From assembly GCA_937895845.1 (NCBI GenBank), contig CALBLK010000046.1, forward strand, positions 1 to 13,751: a DNA stretch of 13,751 nucleotides. The letters are read 5' to 3'. The notes beneath the pieces are model-generated. The model had not been told where the DNA came from. It saw only the letters and a program-made list of their open reading frames with translations, and searched no databases. The position numbers were made by a program, and so were the translations under genes. Every line of letters begins with the position of its first letter. The stretch's first letter is position 1. Shown in pieces: positions 1 through 6,666 of the stretch. The DNA is from an uncultured Prevotella sp. GTDB taxonomy: Bacteria > Bacteroidota > Bacteroidia > Bacteroidales > Bacteroidaceae.

Positions 1-1
1 A

Positions 2-472
2 GCCTACTGTACGCGTGTGGGAGCCGGACCTTTCCCAACAGAGCTTTTCGATGTAACGGGTTCCACCATCCGTGAACTGGGCCATGAGTATGGGGCCGTA
101 ACAGGCCGTGAGCGTCGTTGTGGGTGGATTGACCTCGTTGCACTCAAGTATGCTATCATGATCAATGGAGTTACCAAGCTCATTATGATGAAAAGTGACG
201 TGCTAGACAGTTTCAAGACCATCAAGGCCTGTGTGGCTTACAGGCAGAATGGAAAGCAAATAGACTATTTCCCTTACAGCATTGATGAGAGCCTGGAGCC
301 TGTCTACGTAGAGCTTCCCGGATGGCAGACGGACATGACCAAACTGACCCGGGAGGAGGAGTTCCCACAGGCATTTAAAGACTACATCGATTTCTTAGAG
401 AGTAAACTGGAGACACCGATCAAGATTATTTCAATAGGCCCCGACCGTGAACAGACAATAGTAAGACAATAA
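2..472 (+). CDS. purA: Adenylosuccinate synthetase, C-terminal third (5' end cut by window)
   Basis: PurA joins IMP and aspartate using GTP to make adenylosuccinate, the first committed step of AMP synthesis, in the cytoplasm. The reading frame is open from base 2, so the gene begins outside the window; a GTG at 17 is internal. About 156 residues remain of the family's usual 420-430. Visible family motifs are the opening TRVGAGPFPTEL block, the RCGWIDLVALKYA block (compare RTGWLDTVAVRRA in E. coli), KSDVLD, which corresponds to the guanine-recognition segment TKLDVLD, and near the end ISIGPDR, which matches the STGPDR nucleotide-contact loop. The stop codon is two bases before the ATG of hisS, so the two genes are almost certainly co-transcribed and perhaps translationally coupled. 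The family assignment is secure; promoter and N-terminus cannot be seen. Confidence 0.96.
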   Translation, partial: AYCTRVGAGPFPTELFDVTGSTIRELGHEYGAVTGRERRCGWIDLVALKYAIMINGVTKLIMMKSDVLDSFKTIKACVAYRQNGKQIDYFPYSIDESLEPVYVELPGWQTDMTKLTREEEFPQAFKDYIDFLESKLETPIKIISIGPDREQTIVRQ

Positions 473-474
473 GT

Positions 475-1839
475 ATGGCACAGAAACCAAGTATTCCCAA
501 GGGCACACGTGACTTCTCGGCAGAGGAGATGGCCAAGCGCAACTACATCTTTGACACAATCCGTTCGGTCTATGCGCTTTATGGCTTCCAACAAATAGAG
601 ACTCCAGCCATGGAAAACCTGCAGACACTGATGGGCAAGTATGGCGAAGAGGGAGACAAACTGCTGTTCAAGATTCTTAACAGCGGTGACTATTTGGCTA
701 AAGTGTCGGATGATGATTTGCTGGGACGGCAGTCGCTCAAGTTGGCCTCGAAATTCTGCGAGAAAGGGTTGCGCTATGACTTGACCGTGCCATTTGCCCG
801 GTATGTGGTGATGCACCGGGACGAACTGCAGCTCCCGTTCAAGCGTTATCAGATTCAGCCTGTGTGGCGTGCAGACCGTCCACAGCGTGGCCGCTACCGC
901 GAATTCTACCAGTGTGATGCTGATGTGGTGGGCAGCGACTCGCTGCTCAATGAGGTTGAGTTGATGCAGATTGTTGACACGGTGTTTACGCGCTTTGGCA
1001 TCCGTGTGCAGATTAAAATCAACAACCGTAAGATTCTGGCCGGTATTGCTGAGACTATTGGCGCTTCGGACAAGATTGTGAACATCACGGTGGCTATTGA
1101 CAAACTTGACAAGATAGGCTTGGAAAATGTCAATGCTGAGTTACGCGAGATTGGTCTCGGGGAGGATGCCATTGCAAGTTTGCAGCCGATTGTCTCAATG
1201 GAAGGCTCAAACGATGAAAAGCTTGAGGTGATTACCGATGTCCTAAGAGAAAATGCGATAGGAATGAAAGGCGTTGAGGAGACGCGGTTCATTCTTGACA
1301 CCCTGAAGTCTATCGGCCTGAATAACGAGTTGCAGTTTGACTTGACTTTAGCACGCGGCCTGAACTACTATACCGGAGCCATCTTTGAGGTCAAGGCACT
1401 TGACACGCCTATGGGCAGTATTACCGGAGGCGGTCGGTATGACAACTTGACTGGCATTTTTGGGATGCCGGGACTGAGTGGAGTTGGCATATCTTTCGGA
1501 GCTGACCGTATCTTTGATGTGCTCAACGCACTTCGCCTCTATCCAGAGGATGCCATGACGGGGACCCAACTACTCTTTATCAATTTCGGCCAGAGAGAGA
1601 CGGCTTACTGTCTGCCCATTGTGGCGAAAGCCCGTAAGGCTGGAATCCGGACAGAGATGTACCCAGATGCTGCCAAGATGAAAAAGCAAATGAGTTATGC
1701 CAATGCCAAGCACATTCCATTCGTGGCACTTGCTGGGGAGAATGAGATAGACAAAATGAAAATAACGCTTAAGAATATGTCCACTGGCGAGCAGCAGCTT
1801 GTCACGCCAGATGAACTTGTAGAGTTGCTGTCGAAGTGA
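475..1839 (+). CDS. hisS: Histidyl-tRNA synthetase
   Basis: This class II synthetase charges tRNA-His with histidine in the cytoplasm. The 454-residue protein is full length and somewhat longer than the 424-residue E. coli enzyme. Class II motif 1 lies in the first 45 residues (KGTRDF, then the GFQQIETPAME strand). Motif 2 spans about residues 99-145, with RYDLT at 100-104 and the WRADRPQRGRYREFYQCD loop. The histidine-specific block ARGLNYYTG is at 293-301, and motif 3 is GISFGADRI near 338-346. The remaining C-terminal ~100 residues fit the anticodon-binding domain. ATG 475 is chosen because it directly precedes the conserved KGTRDF start and follows the purA stop by two bases. No independent promoter is visible, so it is probably read from the purA transcript. 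The next gene starts 18 bases after its stop on the same strand. Confidence 0.97.
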   Translation: MAQKPSIPKGTRDFSAEEMAKRNYIFDTIRSVYALYGFQQIETPAMENLQTLMGKYGEEGDKLLFKILNSGDYLAKVSDDDLLGRQSLKLASKFCEKGLRYDLTVPFARYVVMHRDELQLPFKRYQIQPVWRADRPQRGRYREFYQCDADVVGSDSLLNEVELMQIVDTVFTRFGIRVQIKINNRKILAGIAETIGASDKIVNITVAIDKLDKIGLENVNAELREIGLGEDAIASLQPIVSMEGSNDEKLEVITDVLRENAIGMKGVEETRFILDTLKSIGLNNELQFDLTLARGLNYYTGAIFEVKALDTPMGSITGGGRYDNLTGIFGMPGLSGVGISFGADRIFDVLNALRLYPEDAMTGTQLLFINFGQRETAYCLPIVAKARKAGIRTEMYPDAAKMKKQMSYANAKHIPFVALAGENEIDKMKITLKNMSTGEQQLVTPDELVELLSK

Positions 1840-1857
1840 AATTAAAGGAAAGAAATT

Positions 1858-2871
1858 ATGAAACGTAAACAATGTCTTGTGTTCGTGGCCATCGCCACGG
1901 TACTTTTGACTCTCACTTCGTTCAAAAAACAGGCGAAGGTGCTGACTGTATTCATGATTGGTGATTCGACGATGGCCAACAAGTCCATCGAGAATGGCAA
2001 CCAGGAGCGAGGTTGGGGGATGGCTCTGCCATGTTTCTTTGACGATGGTGTCCGGGTGGAAAACCATGCAGTGAACGGTCGGTCATCAAAGAGTTTCATT
2101 GACGAGGGCCGGTGGCAGAGAGTGCTTGACAGGATAAAGCCAGGCGACTATGTTTTTATTCAGTTTGGACATAATGACGAGAAGCCGAAAGCCGACAGGC
2201 ACACAGAACCGGGTACTACCTTTGACGCCAACCTGCGCAAGTTCGTTCTCGAGACCAGAGAGCGCGGGGGAATACCTGTGCTCTTCAACGCCGTTGTGAG
2301 ACGTAATTTCTTTAAGCGCATGCCTCGCAATGATGATGACGAGGCCTTGAGAAAGACAGTGGGGCCACCTGACAAGTCATTGAAAGAAGAGGGTGACACG
2401 CTCTATGACACTCACGGCGCCTACTTGCTGTCACCTCAGAATGTGGCAAGCGAACAGAATGTCGTATTTATCGATGCGAACCGTGTTACACATGACCTTG
2501 AACAGGGACTGGGACGCGAGGCCTCCAAGAAACTTCATATGTGGTTTCTGCCAGGCGAAGAGCCGTCTGTGCCAAAGGGACGCCAAGACAATACGCATTA
2601 CAATGTTTATGGTGCCCACGTGGTGGCTCGCCTTTTGGCAGATGAAGTTGGCCGCAAGATTCCCAGGTTGCGCAAACATCTGGTCTTTTACGACTATTCG
2701 GTAGCTGCAAATGGCGTGGGTGATTTTTTCACTCCCCAGGAAGCGATTGAAAAGGTACCCGAAGGCAAGAAATGTACAGTGCAGCTCTTCCCCGGTGTTT
2801 GGGAGAAGCCAAAGGTCACATCGGGTAAAAAAGTGAAGTTCGTTCTTCGCGAGGGGGCTAAATGGAAGTGA
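1858..2871 (+). CDS. Secreted SGNH/GDSL esterase (rhamnogalacturonan acetylesterase-like, CE12 type) with truncated pectinesterase-like tail
   Basis: The 337-residue protein has a Lys/Arg-rich start and a hydrophobic stretch (residues ~7-20) typical of a signal peptide, so it is probably exported. The SGNH catalytic blocks are all present: GDST at 35-38 (nucleophile Ser37), Gly74 in the VNGRSS segment, GHND at 104-107 (Asn106), and DNTHYN at 244-249 (Asp244 and His247). This order and spacing match CE12 enzymes, which remove acetyl groups from pectin (rhamnogalacturonan). Residues ~280-337 resemble the first strands of a CE8 pectin methylesterase (VAANGVGDF, then TPQEAIEKVP, then PGVWE), but the protein stops there, without any pectinesterase catalytic residues. 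It follows hisS by 18 bases and may be read through from the purA-hisS transcript. A plant-polysaccharide esterase behind two housekeeping genes is unusual. The substrate is inferred from the family, not shown. Confidence 0.85.
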   Translation: MKRKQCLVFVAIATVLLTLTSFKKQAKVLTVFMIGDSTMANKSIENGNQERGWGMALPCFFDDGVRVENHAVNGRSSKSFIDEGRWQRVLDRIKPGDYVFIQFGHNDEKPKADRHTEPGTTFDANLRKFVLETRERGGIPVLFNAVVRRNFFKRMPRNDDDEALRKTVGPPDKSLKEEGDTLYDTHGAYLLSPQNVASEQNVVFIDANRVTHDLEQGLGREASKKLHMWFLPGEEPSVPKGRQDNTHYNVYGAHVVARLLADEVGRKIPRLRKHLVFYDYSVAANGVGDFFTPQEAIEKVPEGKKCTVQLFPGVWEKPKVTSGKKVKFVLREGAKWK

Positions 2872-2898
2872 AAAAAAATAAAAATACATGGCCTTTTT

Positions 2899-2929
2899 TT
2901 TGCCTGATTTGTTTTTTTAGCTATATTTG
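2899..2929 (+). promoter_or_regulatory. Bacteroidetes-type promoter of the rubrerythrin gene
   Basis: A TTTG at 2899-2902 (-33 element) and TATATTTG at 2922-2929 (-7 element) are separated by exactly 19 bases, the consensus arrangement for the Bacteroidetes primary sigma factor. The predicted transcript would start near 2933 and have a leader of about 50 bases before ATG 2984. The leader holds a tandem 7-base repeat, GCGTAAT at 2955-2961 and 2963-2969. This is the best-formed promoter in the window. Confidence 0.72.
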
Positions 2930-2983
2930 CAAACAATACAAGATGTACTAACAAGCGTAATAGCGTAATTAAAAAAAAAGATT

Positions 2984-3541
2984 ATGAAAAAGAAATTTGT
3001 TTGTACCGTTTGTGGTTATGTGTACGAAGGAGAGAACCCTCCTGAGGTGTGTCCAATCTGCAAGGCACCAGCTTCCAAGTTCAAGGAAATAGACGATGCC
3101 GAAGGAGGTTTTGCCACTGTCCATGAGTTGGGAGCTGCTCGCAAGGAAGATGCAAGCGAGGAGATGATCAAGGATTTGGAAACTCACTTCAACGGTGAGT
3201 GTGGTGAGGTAGGCATGTATCTGGCTATGAGCCGTCAGGCCGATCGAGAGGGTTATCCCGAAATTGCCGAGGCCTATAAGCGTTATGCTTTTGAGGAGGC
3301 AGAGCATGCCTCTAAGTTTGCAGAGCTACTGGGCGACGTACTCAAAGATACCAAGAGCAATCTGGAGGCACGCATCGCAGCAGAGCGTGGTGCCTGTGAG
3401 GACAAGTTCAGAATTGCAAAGAATGCAAAGGCTGCCGGCATGGACGCTACGCACGACACCGTGCATGAGATGGCTAAAGACGAAGCTCGCCATTGTGCTG
3501 GGTTTATGGGACTTTATGAGCGTTATTTCGGTAAAAAATAG
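2984..3541 (+). CDS. Rubrerythrin with N-terminal rubredoxin domain (reverse domain order)
   Basis: Rubrerythrins are cytoplasmic diiron peroxidases that reduce hydrogen peroxide and protect anaerobes during air exposure. In this 185-residue protein the rubredoxin domain comes first: Cys7, Cys10, Cys23 and Cys26 in CTVCGYVY and CPIC, which would bind one iron. The four-helix diiron domain follows from about residue 55, with Glu72 and/or Glu75 in NGECGEVGMY, EEAEH at 104-108, acidic residues around 134-139, and DEARH at 166-170. Classical rubrerythrin has the opposite order, so this is the 'reverse rubrerythrin' layout described in clostridia and also annotated in Bacteroidetes. The gene has its own strong promoter and is followed by hairpins, so it is probably monocistronic. 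Regulation by a peroxide- or iron-sensing repressor is likely from family knowledge but no operator can be identified with certainty. Confidence 0.93.
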   Translation: MKKKFVCTVCGYVYEGENPPEVCPICKAPASKFKEIDDAEGGFATVHELGAARKEDASEEMIKDLETHFNGECGEVGMYLAMSRQADREGYPEIAEAYKRYAFEEAEHASKFAELLGDVLKDTKSNLEARIAAERGACEDKFRIAKNAKAAGMDATHDTVHEMAKDEARHCAGFMGLYERYFGKK

Positions 3542-3554
3542 CATAGACGCTATG
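3542..3554 (+). repeat. Small hairpin immediately after the rubrerythrin stop codon
   Basis: CATAG (3542-3546) and CTATG (3550-3554) are perfect inverted repeats around a three-base loop. The hairpin begins at the base after the TAG stop. It has no T-run, so alone it is unlikely to end transcription; it may stabilise the 3' end of the message. Confidence 0.4.
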
Positions 3555-3559
3555 TAAAA

Positions 3560-3587
3560 TAGATGTTCGGGACGTTTTGAACATCTA
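3560..3587 (+). repeat. Second hairpin downstream of rubrerythrin
   Basis: TAGATGTTC at 3560-3568 pairs with GAACATCTA at 3579-3587, giving a perfect 9-bp stem around a 10-base loop. No poly-T tract follows directly. It sits between the small hairpin at 3542 and the longer terminator-like hairpin at 3600. Confidence 0.5.
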
Positions 3588-3599
3588 GTTAATTCAGGT

Positions 3600-3633
3600 A
3601 AATGGGAGGAAATGGATGAATTTCCTCCCATTT
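3600..3633 (+). terminator. Strong 14-bp hairpin, probable terminator of the rubrerythrin transcript
   Basis: AAATGGGAGGAAAT (3600-3613) and ATTTCCTCCCATTT (3620-3633) form a perfect 14-bp stem with a six-base loop, flanked by A and T residues as in intrinsic terminators. It lies 58 bases past the rubrerythrin stop and 39 bases before the preferred start of the next gene. An ATG at 3616 falls inside the loop, which argues against that ATG as the lipoprotein start. The A/T flanks could allow function in both directions. Confidence 0.72.
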
Positions 3634-3672
3634 CTTTGCAATAATAGTAGGGCGATAATCGTTTTATTGGTG

Positions 3673-5133
3673 ATGAAACGAATTGTTTTTTACCTATTGC
3701 CTTTCGTGCTGATGACAGTTGCATGCACTGACGACGACTCCTTTTCAACCAGTCGTGGGGATTTGCTTACTTTTTCCCAAGACACAATTTGTATGGATAC
3801 GGTGTTTAGCACCGTGCCAACAAGCACTTATTCGTTTTGGGCGTACAATAACAACAGTGATGGCTTGCGACTCTCCCAAGTCAGACTTTTGAGAGGTCGG
3901 CAGAGCGGTTTTCGGGTTAATGTTGACGGAAGCTATTTAGATAACGCCACTGGTGGACAGGTGACTGGTCTGGAAGTGCGCAAGAGAGACAGTATAAGGG
4001 TGTTTGTAGAACTTACATCGCACCAGAATTATGCCGACATGCCGACATTGGTCGAAGACCAGCTTGTGTTTACCTTGGAGAGTGGCGTGGAGCAGAAAGT
4101 CAACCTCAGAGCTTGGTCGTGGGATGCCTTGCTGTGCCATGATGTGGTGGTTAGCAGAGACTCAGTGATCGCCACAAATAAGCCAATCGTTATATATGGG
4201 GGGCTGAAAGTAGACAGTGGCGTCACTCTGACCATCAAGGCCCCCAGCAAACTTTATTTTCACAGTGGAGCTGCATTGGAGGTCTTTGGACGGTTGGCGG
4301 TGAAAGGAAGTGAGGGGGGGGATGGCAATGTTGTTTTCCGTGGCGACCGTACCGACAAGATGTTCGACTACTTGCCCTATGACAGAGTGAGTGGTCAGTG
4401 GCGTGGGATACGTTTCCATTCTTCATCAACAGGTAACTCTATTTGCGGAGCTGACATTCACAGTGCAGATGATGGAATTGTGTGCGACTCAGCTGCATTC
4501 GATTCTGCCACTGTCCGGCTGAGGTTAGAGAATGTGACCATCCACAATTGTAAAGGAACCGGGCTGAAAGCGTATAACGCCAATATTTGGATGGCCAACT
4601 GTCAGTTGACAAACACCTTAGGTGACTGTCTTGCTATCTATGGTGGGCGTGCCGTCGTAGCCGGATGCACACTCGCACAGTTCTATCCTTTTGATGCAGA
4701 CCGCGGAGTGGCACTCCGATTCACTAACTTTGTGGGAGGCAGTGACTATCCTCTCTATATGGTTGAATGTTATAATACGTTAGTTACTGGTTATGGCGAT
4801 GACGAGGTGATGGGTGAAACGAAAGATTCAACGGGCGTGTTTAATTACTATTTCTCCCATTGTCTGCTTCGCACTCCGGCGGAGACAGATTCGGCAAAGA
4901 TGGCTCCCTTTGACCATGTTATATGGGAAACTTCGGAGGACTCCATTCAGGGGGCTGCCCATTTTGTAAAGGTTGATGCCGACAGGCAGGAGTATGACTT
5001 TCATCTCGATTCGCTGTCAACTGCTCGAGGGAAAGCGGTCTACTTGCCCCTCTATCCATTCGACCGCGATGGGGTGGCACGTAAAAGGTCTAATCCAGAT
5101 ATAGGGTGCTATGAGTTCCGTGACAGCCGATAG
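3673..5133 (+). CDS. Surface-type lipoprotein with right-handed beta-helix-like body
   Basis: The preferred start is ATG 3673, giving 486 residues: it begins a textbook lipoprotein signal peptide (MKRIVFYLLP, hydrophobic core, then TVAC with Cys18). An upstream in-frame ATG at 3616 would add 19 residues but lies in a terminator loop. Cys18 is followed by TDDDS; acidic residues directly after the lipidated Cys resemble the Bacteroidetes lipoprotein export signal, so surface exposure is plausible. Residues ~25-150 look like a beta-rich N-terminal domain. From ~165 to 400 the chain has short strands and turns with Asn/Gly/Asp-rich segments (for example ENVTIHNCKGTGLKAYNANI), typical of right-handed beta-helix proteins. 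The C-terminus carries NPDIGCYEF, close to the PDIGAYE ending common in Bacteroidetes beta-helix proteins. A carbohydrate-binding or lyase-like role is possible, but I see no catalytic signature and assign none. It converges on cdd. Confidence 0.85.
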   Translation: MKRIVFYLLPFVLMTVACTDDDSFSTSRGDLLTFSQDTICMDTVFSTVPTSTYSFWAYNNNSDGLRLSQVRLLRGRQSGFRVNVDGSYLDNATGGQVTGLEVRKRDSIRVFVELTSHQNYADMPTLVEDQLVFTLESGVEQKVNLRAWSWDALLCHDVVVSRDSVIATNKPIVIYGGLKVDSGVTLTIKAPSKLYFHSGAALEVFGRLAVKGSEGGDGNVVFRGDRTDKMFDYLPYDRVSGQWRGIRFHSSSTGNSICGADIHSADDGIVCDSAAFDSATVRLRLENVTIHNCKGTGLKAYNANIWMANCQLTNTLGDCLAIYGGRAVVAGCTLAQFYPFDADRGVALRFTNFVGGSDYPLYMVECYNTLVTGYGDDEVMGETKDSTGVFNYYFSHCLLRTPAETDSAKMAPFDHVIWETSEDSIQGAAHFVKVDADRQEYDFHLDSLSTARGKAVYLPLYPFDRDGVARKRSNPDIGCYEFRDSR

Positions 5134-5146
5134 ACAGTGATGCCTG

Positions 5147-5620
5147 TCATTGCAAATCCTCAAACGACAGGGGCATCAGACTTTTGATGCCTTCCAGCAC
5201 GAAAATCTGTTCCTGTCCGTAAAGCAGTATGCGTATGGGATGCTTGAAGCGCGTCTCTGTCTCAATCATGGCCTGCCGACAGGAGCCGCACGGACTGACA
5301 GGGTGTGCGAGCAGGCCGTTCCTGTTGCGGGCTGCGATAGCTATTGCCTCGATAGCAACATCGTGGTAGCGGTTGCCGGCGGTAAACAAGGCTGTTCGCT
5401 CCGCGCAGATGGTTACGGAGAAAGCCGCATTTTCCTGGTTGCACCCTGTGACGGTCTCTCCGTTTGCCAGGCGGAGGGCCGCACCAACGTGGAAATGTGA
5501 AAATGGAGCGTATGATCGCTCTGTGGCTTTTATAGCCTCATTGATGAGAATCTGGTCGCTTTGGGGCAGTTCATGTAGTTTGCAAACTTGCATTTTGGAT
5601 TGGATAACTCTCTCTTCCAT
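5147..5620 (-). CDS. cdd: Cytidine deaminase
   Basis: This small zinc enzyme deaminates cytidine and deoxycytidine to uridine and deoxyuridine in pyrimidine salvage (cytoplasm, normally a homotetramer). With the start at 5620 the protein has 157 residues. It shows NQENAA (61-66, substrate binding), CAE (Cys72 zinc ligand, Glu74 proton shuttle) and PCGSC (110-114, zinc ligands Cys111 and Cys114), the complete signature of the small-subunit family. An ATG 24 bases upstream (5644) is in frame, but MEERVIQSKMQV aligns with the remembered N-terminus of Bacteroides Cdd, and a -7-like element at 5649-5642 overlaps the upstream ATG, so 5620 is preferred. The stop lies 13 bases from that of the convergent lipoprotein gene; the gap region carries a short inverted repeat (TGACAG 5121-5126 with CTGTCA 5144-5149) that could be a weak two-way terminator. 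Confidence 0.93.
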   Translation of the reverse strand: MEERVIQSKMQVCKLHELPQSDQILINEAIKATERSYAPFSHFHVGAALRLANGETVTGCNQENAAFSVTICAERTALFTAGNRYHDVAIEAIAIAARNRNGLLAHPVSPCGSCRQAMIETETRFKHPIRILLYGQEQIFVLEGIKSLMPLSFEDLQ

Positions 5621-5641
5621 GATTGTGATGGTTGTTTTCTG

Positions 5642-5649
5642 CAAAATTA
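5642..5649 (-). promoter_or_regulatory. Likely -7 element for cdd
   Basis: Read on the minus strand, 5649 to 5642 is TAATTTTG, which fits TAnnTTTG. No clear TTTG lies 19 bases further upstream, so the assignment rests on the -7 element alone. Initiation near 5638 would give a leader of about 18 bases to ATG 5620 and would exclude the ATG at 5644. Confidence 0.45.
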
Positions 5650-5682
5650 AACAAAAAAGCGAGAATTGTGATTTGTTTTCAC

Positions 5683-5690
5683 TAATTTTG
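5683..5690 (+). promoter_or_regulatory. Likely -7 element for the glucosaminidase gene
   Basis: TAATTTTG at 5683-5690 fits TAnnTTTG and would start transcription near 5697, about 19 bases before ATG 5716. It is the same octamer as the cdd element on the opposite strand, 33 bases away, so the two divergent promoters share their upstream DNA. No convincing -33 TTTG is seen. Confidence 0.45.
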
Positions 5691-5715
5691 TATCACAGTA
5701 TATTCTTTTTCTGAT

Positions 5716-6657
5716 ATGGCAGCTTTTCCCTTCATTTTACATAGGATTAAGGCACGGAGTGTGTTGGCTCTCACACTCGGTATGTTCGTTAGCTCTTGTT
5801 ATGCACAGATGCGCAGGAATCAGGTTTATCAGCAATACATTGACCAGTATAAGGAGCTGGCTGTTGAGCAGATGCACAAATACAGAATACCGGCAAGTAT
5901 TACTTTGGCGCAGGGCGTGTTTGAGTCTGGAGCGGGGCGCAGCGAGCTCGCGCGGAATGGTAACAACCATTTTGGCATCAAGTGCCGTGGATGGCAAGGT
6001 GCCACTGTCTATTTTACGGATGACGCTCCCAATGAATGTTTCCGTAAGTACCGTTCGGTGAAAGACAGTTACGAAGACCACTCTCTCTTTTTGACTGGCA
6101 GTCAGCGCTACAAGGCACTGTTTCAGTTGCGAGTCACAGACTACAAGGGATGGGCGCGTGGACTCAAACAAGCTGGTTATGCCACCAATCCGCAGTATGC
6201 CAACCGCTTGATAGACATTATTGAACTTTATGAGCTTTACCGTTATGACACAGGAAAAGGATATGACAGGTTTATAGTGAACCATGGTTACCGTGCTGCC
6301 AGTGACGGTTACGAGTATACTATATATGCTTTTAATGACAATTATTATGTCAGAGCTCGCAAGGGTGACACCTACAAGGATATAGGTCGTCATGTGGGTG
6401 TGTCCTATCGTATGTTGGCAAGGTATAATGAGCGTGACCGACATGATGTGTTGGAAGAAGGCGAGGTGGTTTATTTGAAAAAGAAGCGGCGAAAGGCTCC
6501 CAAACAGTTTAAGGGCAAGTACCACACGGTTAGAGTGGGAGAGTCAATGTACTCAATAGCCCAGCAGTATGGCATTAGGTTGAAGAGCCTGTACAAGTTG
6601 AACAGAATGGCACCCGACAGTCAGATTTGCGTTGGTGACAGACTGTGGGTGAGATAA
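5716..6657 (+). CDS. Exported N-acetylglucosaminidase (GH73-type) with two C-terminal LysM repeats
   Basis: This 313-residue protein should cleave the glycan strands of peptidoglycan outside the cytoplasm. Residues 1-30 form a signal peptide ending CYAQ; Cys28 in VSSC could instead make it a lipoprotein, and the two options cannot be separated by eye. The catalytic domain covers about 38-178: the pattern PASITLAQGVFESGAGRSELA places the conserved catalytic Glu at residue 70, followed by NNHFGIKC and a YRSVKDSYEDHSLFL segment, as in FlgJ/GH73 glucosaminidases. LysM 1 spans about 210-254 (YVRARKGDTYKDIG to EGEVVYL), then a basic linker (KKKRRK), and LysM 2 spans 269-312 (YHTVRVGESMYSIAQQYGI to VGDRLWV). 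LysM repeats bind peptidoglycan and would hold the enzyme on its substrate. The stop lies nine bases from that of the convergent permease gene. Confidence 0.9.
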   Translation: MAAFPFILHRIKARSVLALTLGMFVSSCYAQMRRNQVYQQYIDQYKELAVEQMHKYRIPASITLAQGVFESGAGRSELARNGNNHFGIKCRGWQGATVYFTDDAPNECFRKYRSVKDSYEDHSLFLTGSQRYKALFQLRVTDYKGWARGLKQAGYATNPQYANRLIDIIELYELYRYDTGKGYDRFIVNHGYRAASDGYEYTIYAFNDNYYVRARKGDTYKDIGRHVGVSYRMLARYNERDRHDVLEEGEVVYLKKKRRKAPKQFKGKYHTVRVGESMYSIAQQYGIRLKSLYKLNRMAPDSQICVGDRLWVR

Positions 6658-6666
6658 GAGTGCTTC

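Noticed and set aside
2872..2901. A-run and T-run after the esterase as a terminator
   Set aside because: Pairing would be A-T only over about eight bases with no GC stem; the T-run is better explained as part of the rubrerythrin promoter region.
5737..6525. A 262-residue minus-strand frame opposite the glucosaminidase
   Set aside because: It overlaps a gene with a clear catalytic motif and two LysM repeats, and its translation shows no family resemblance.
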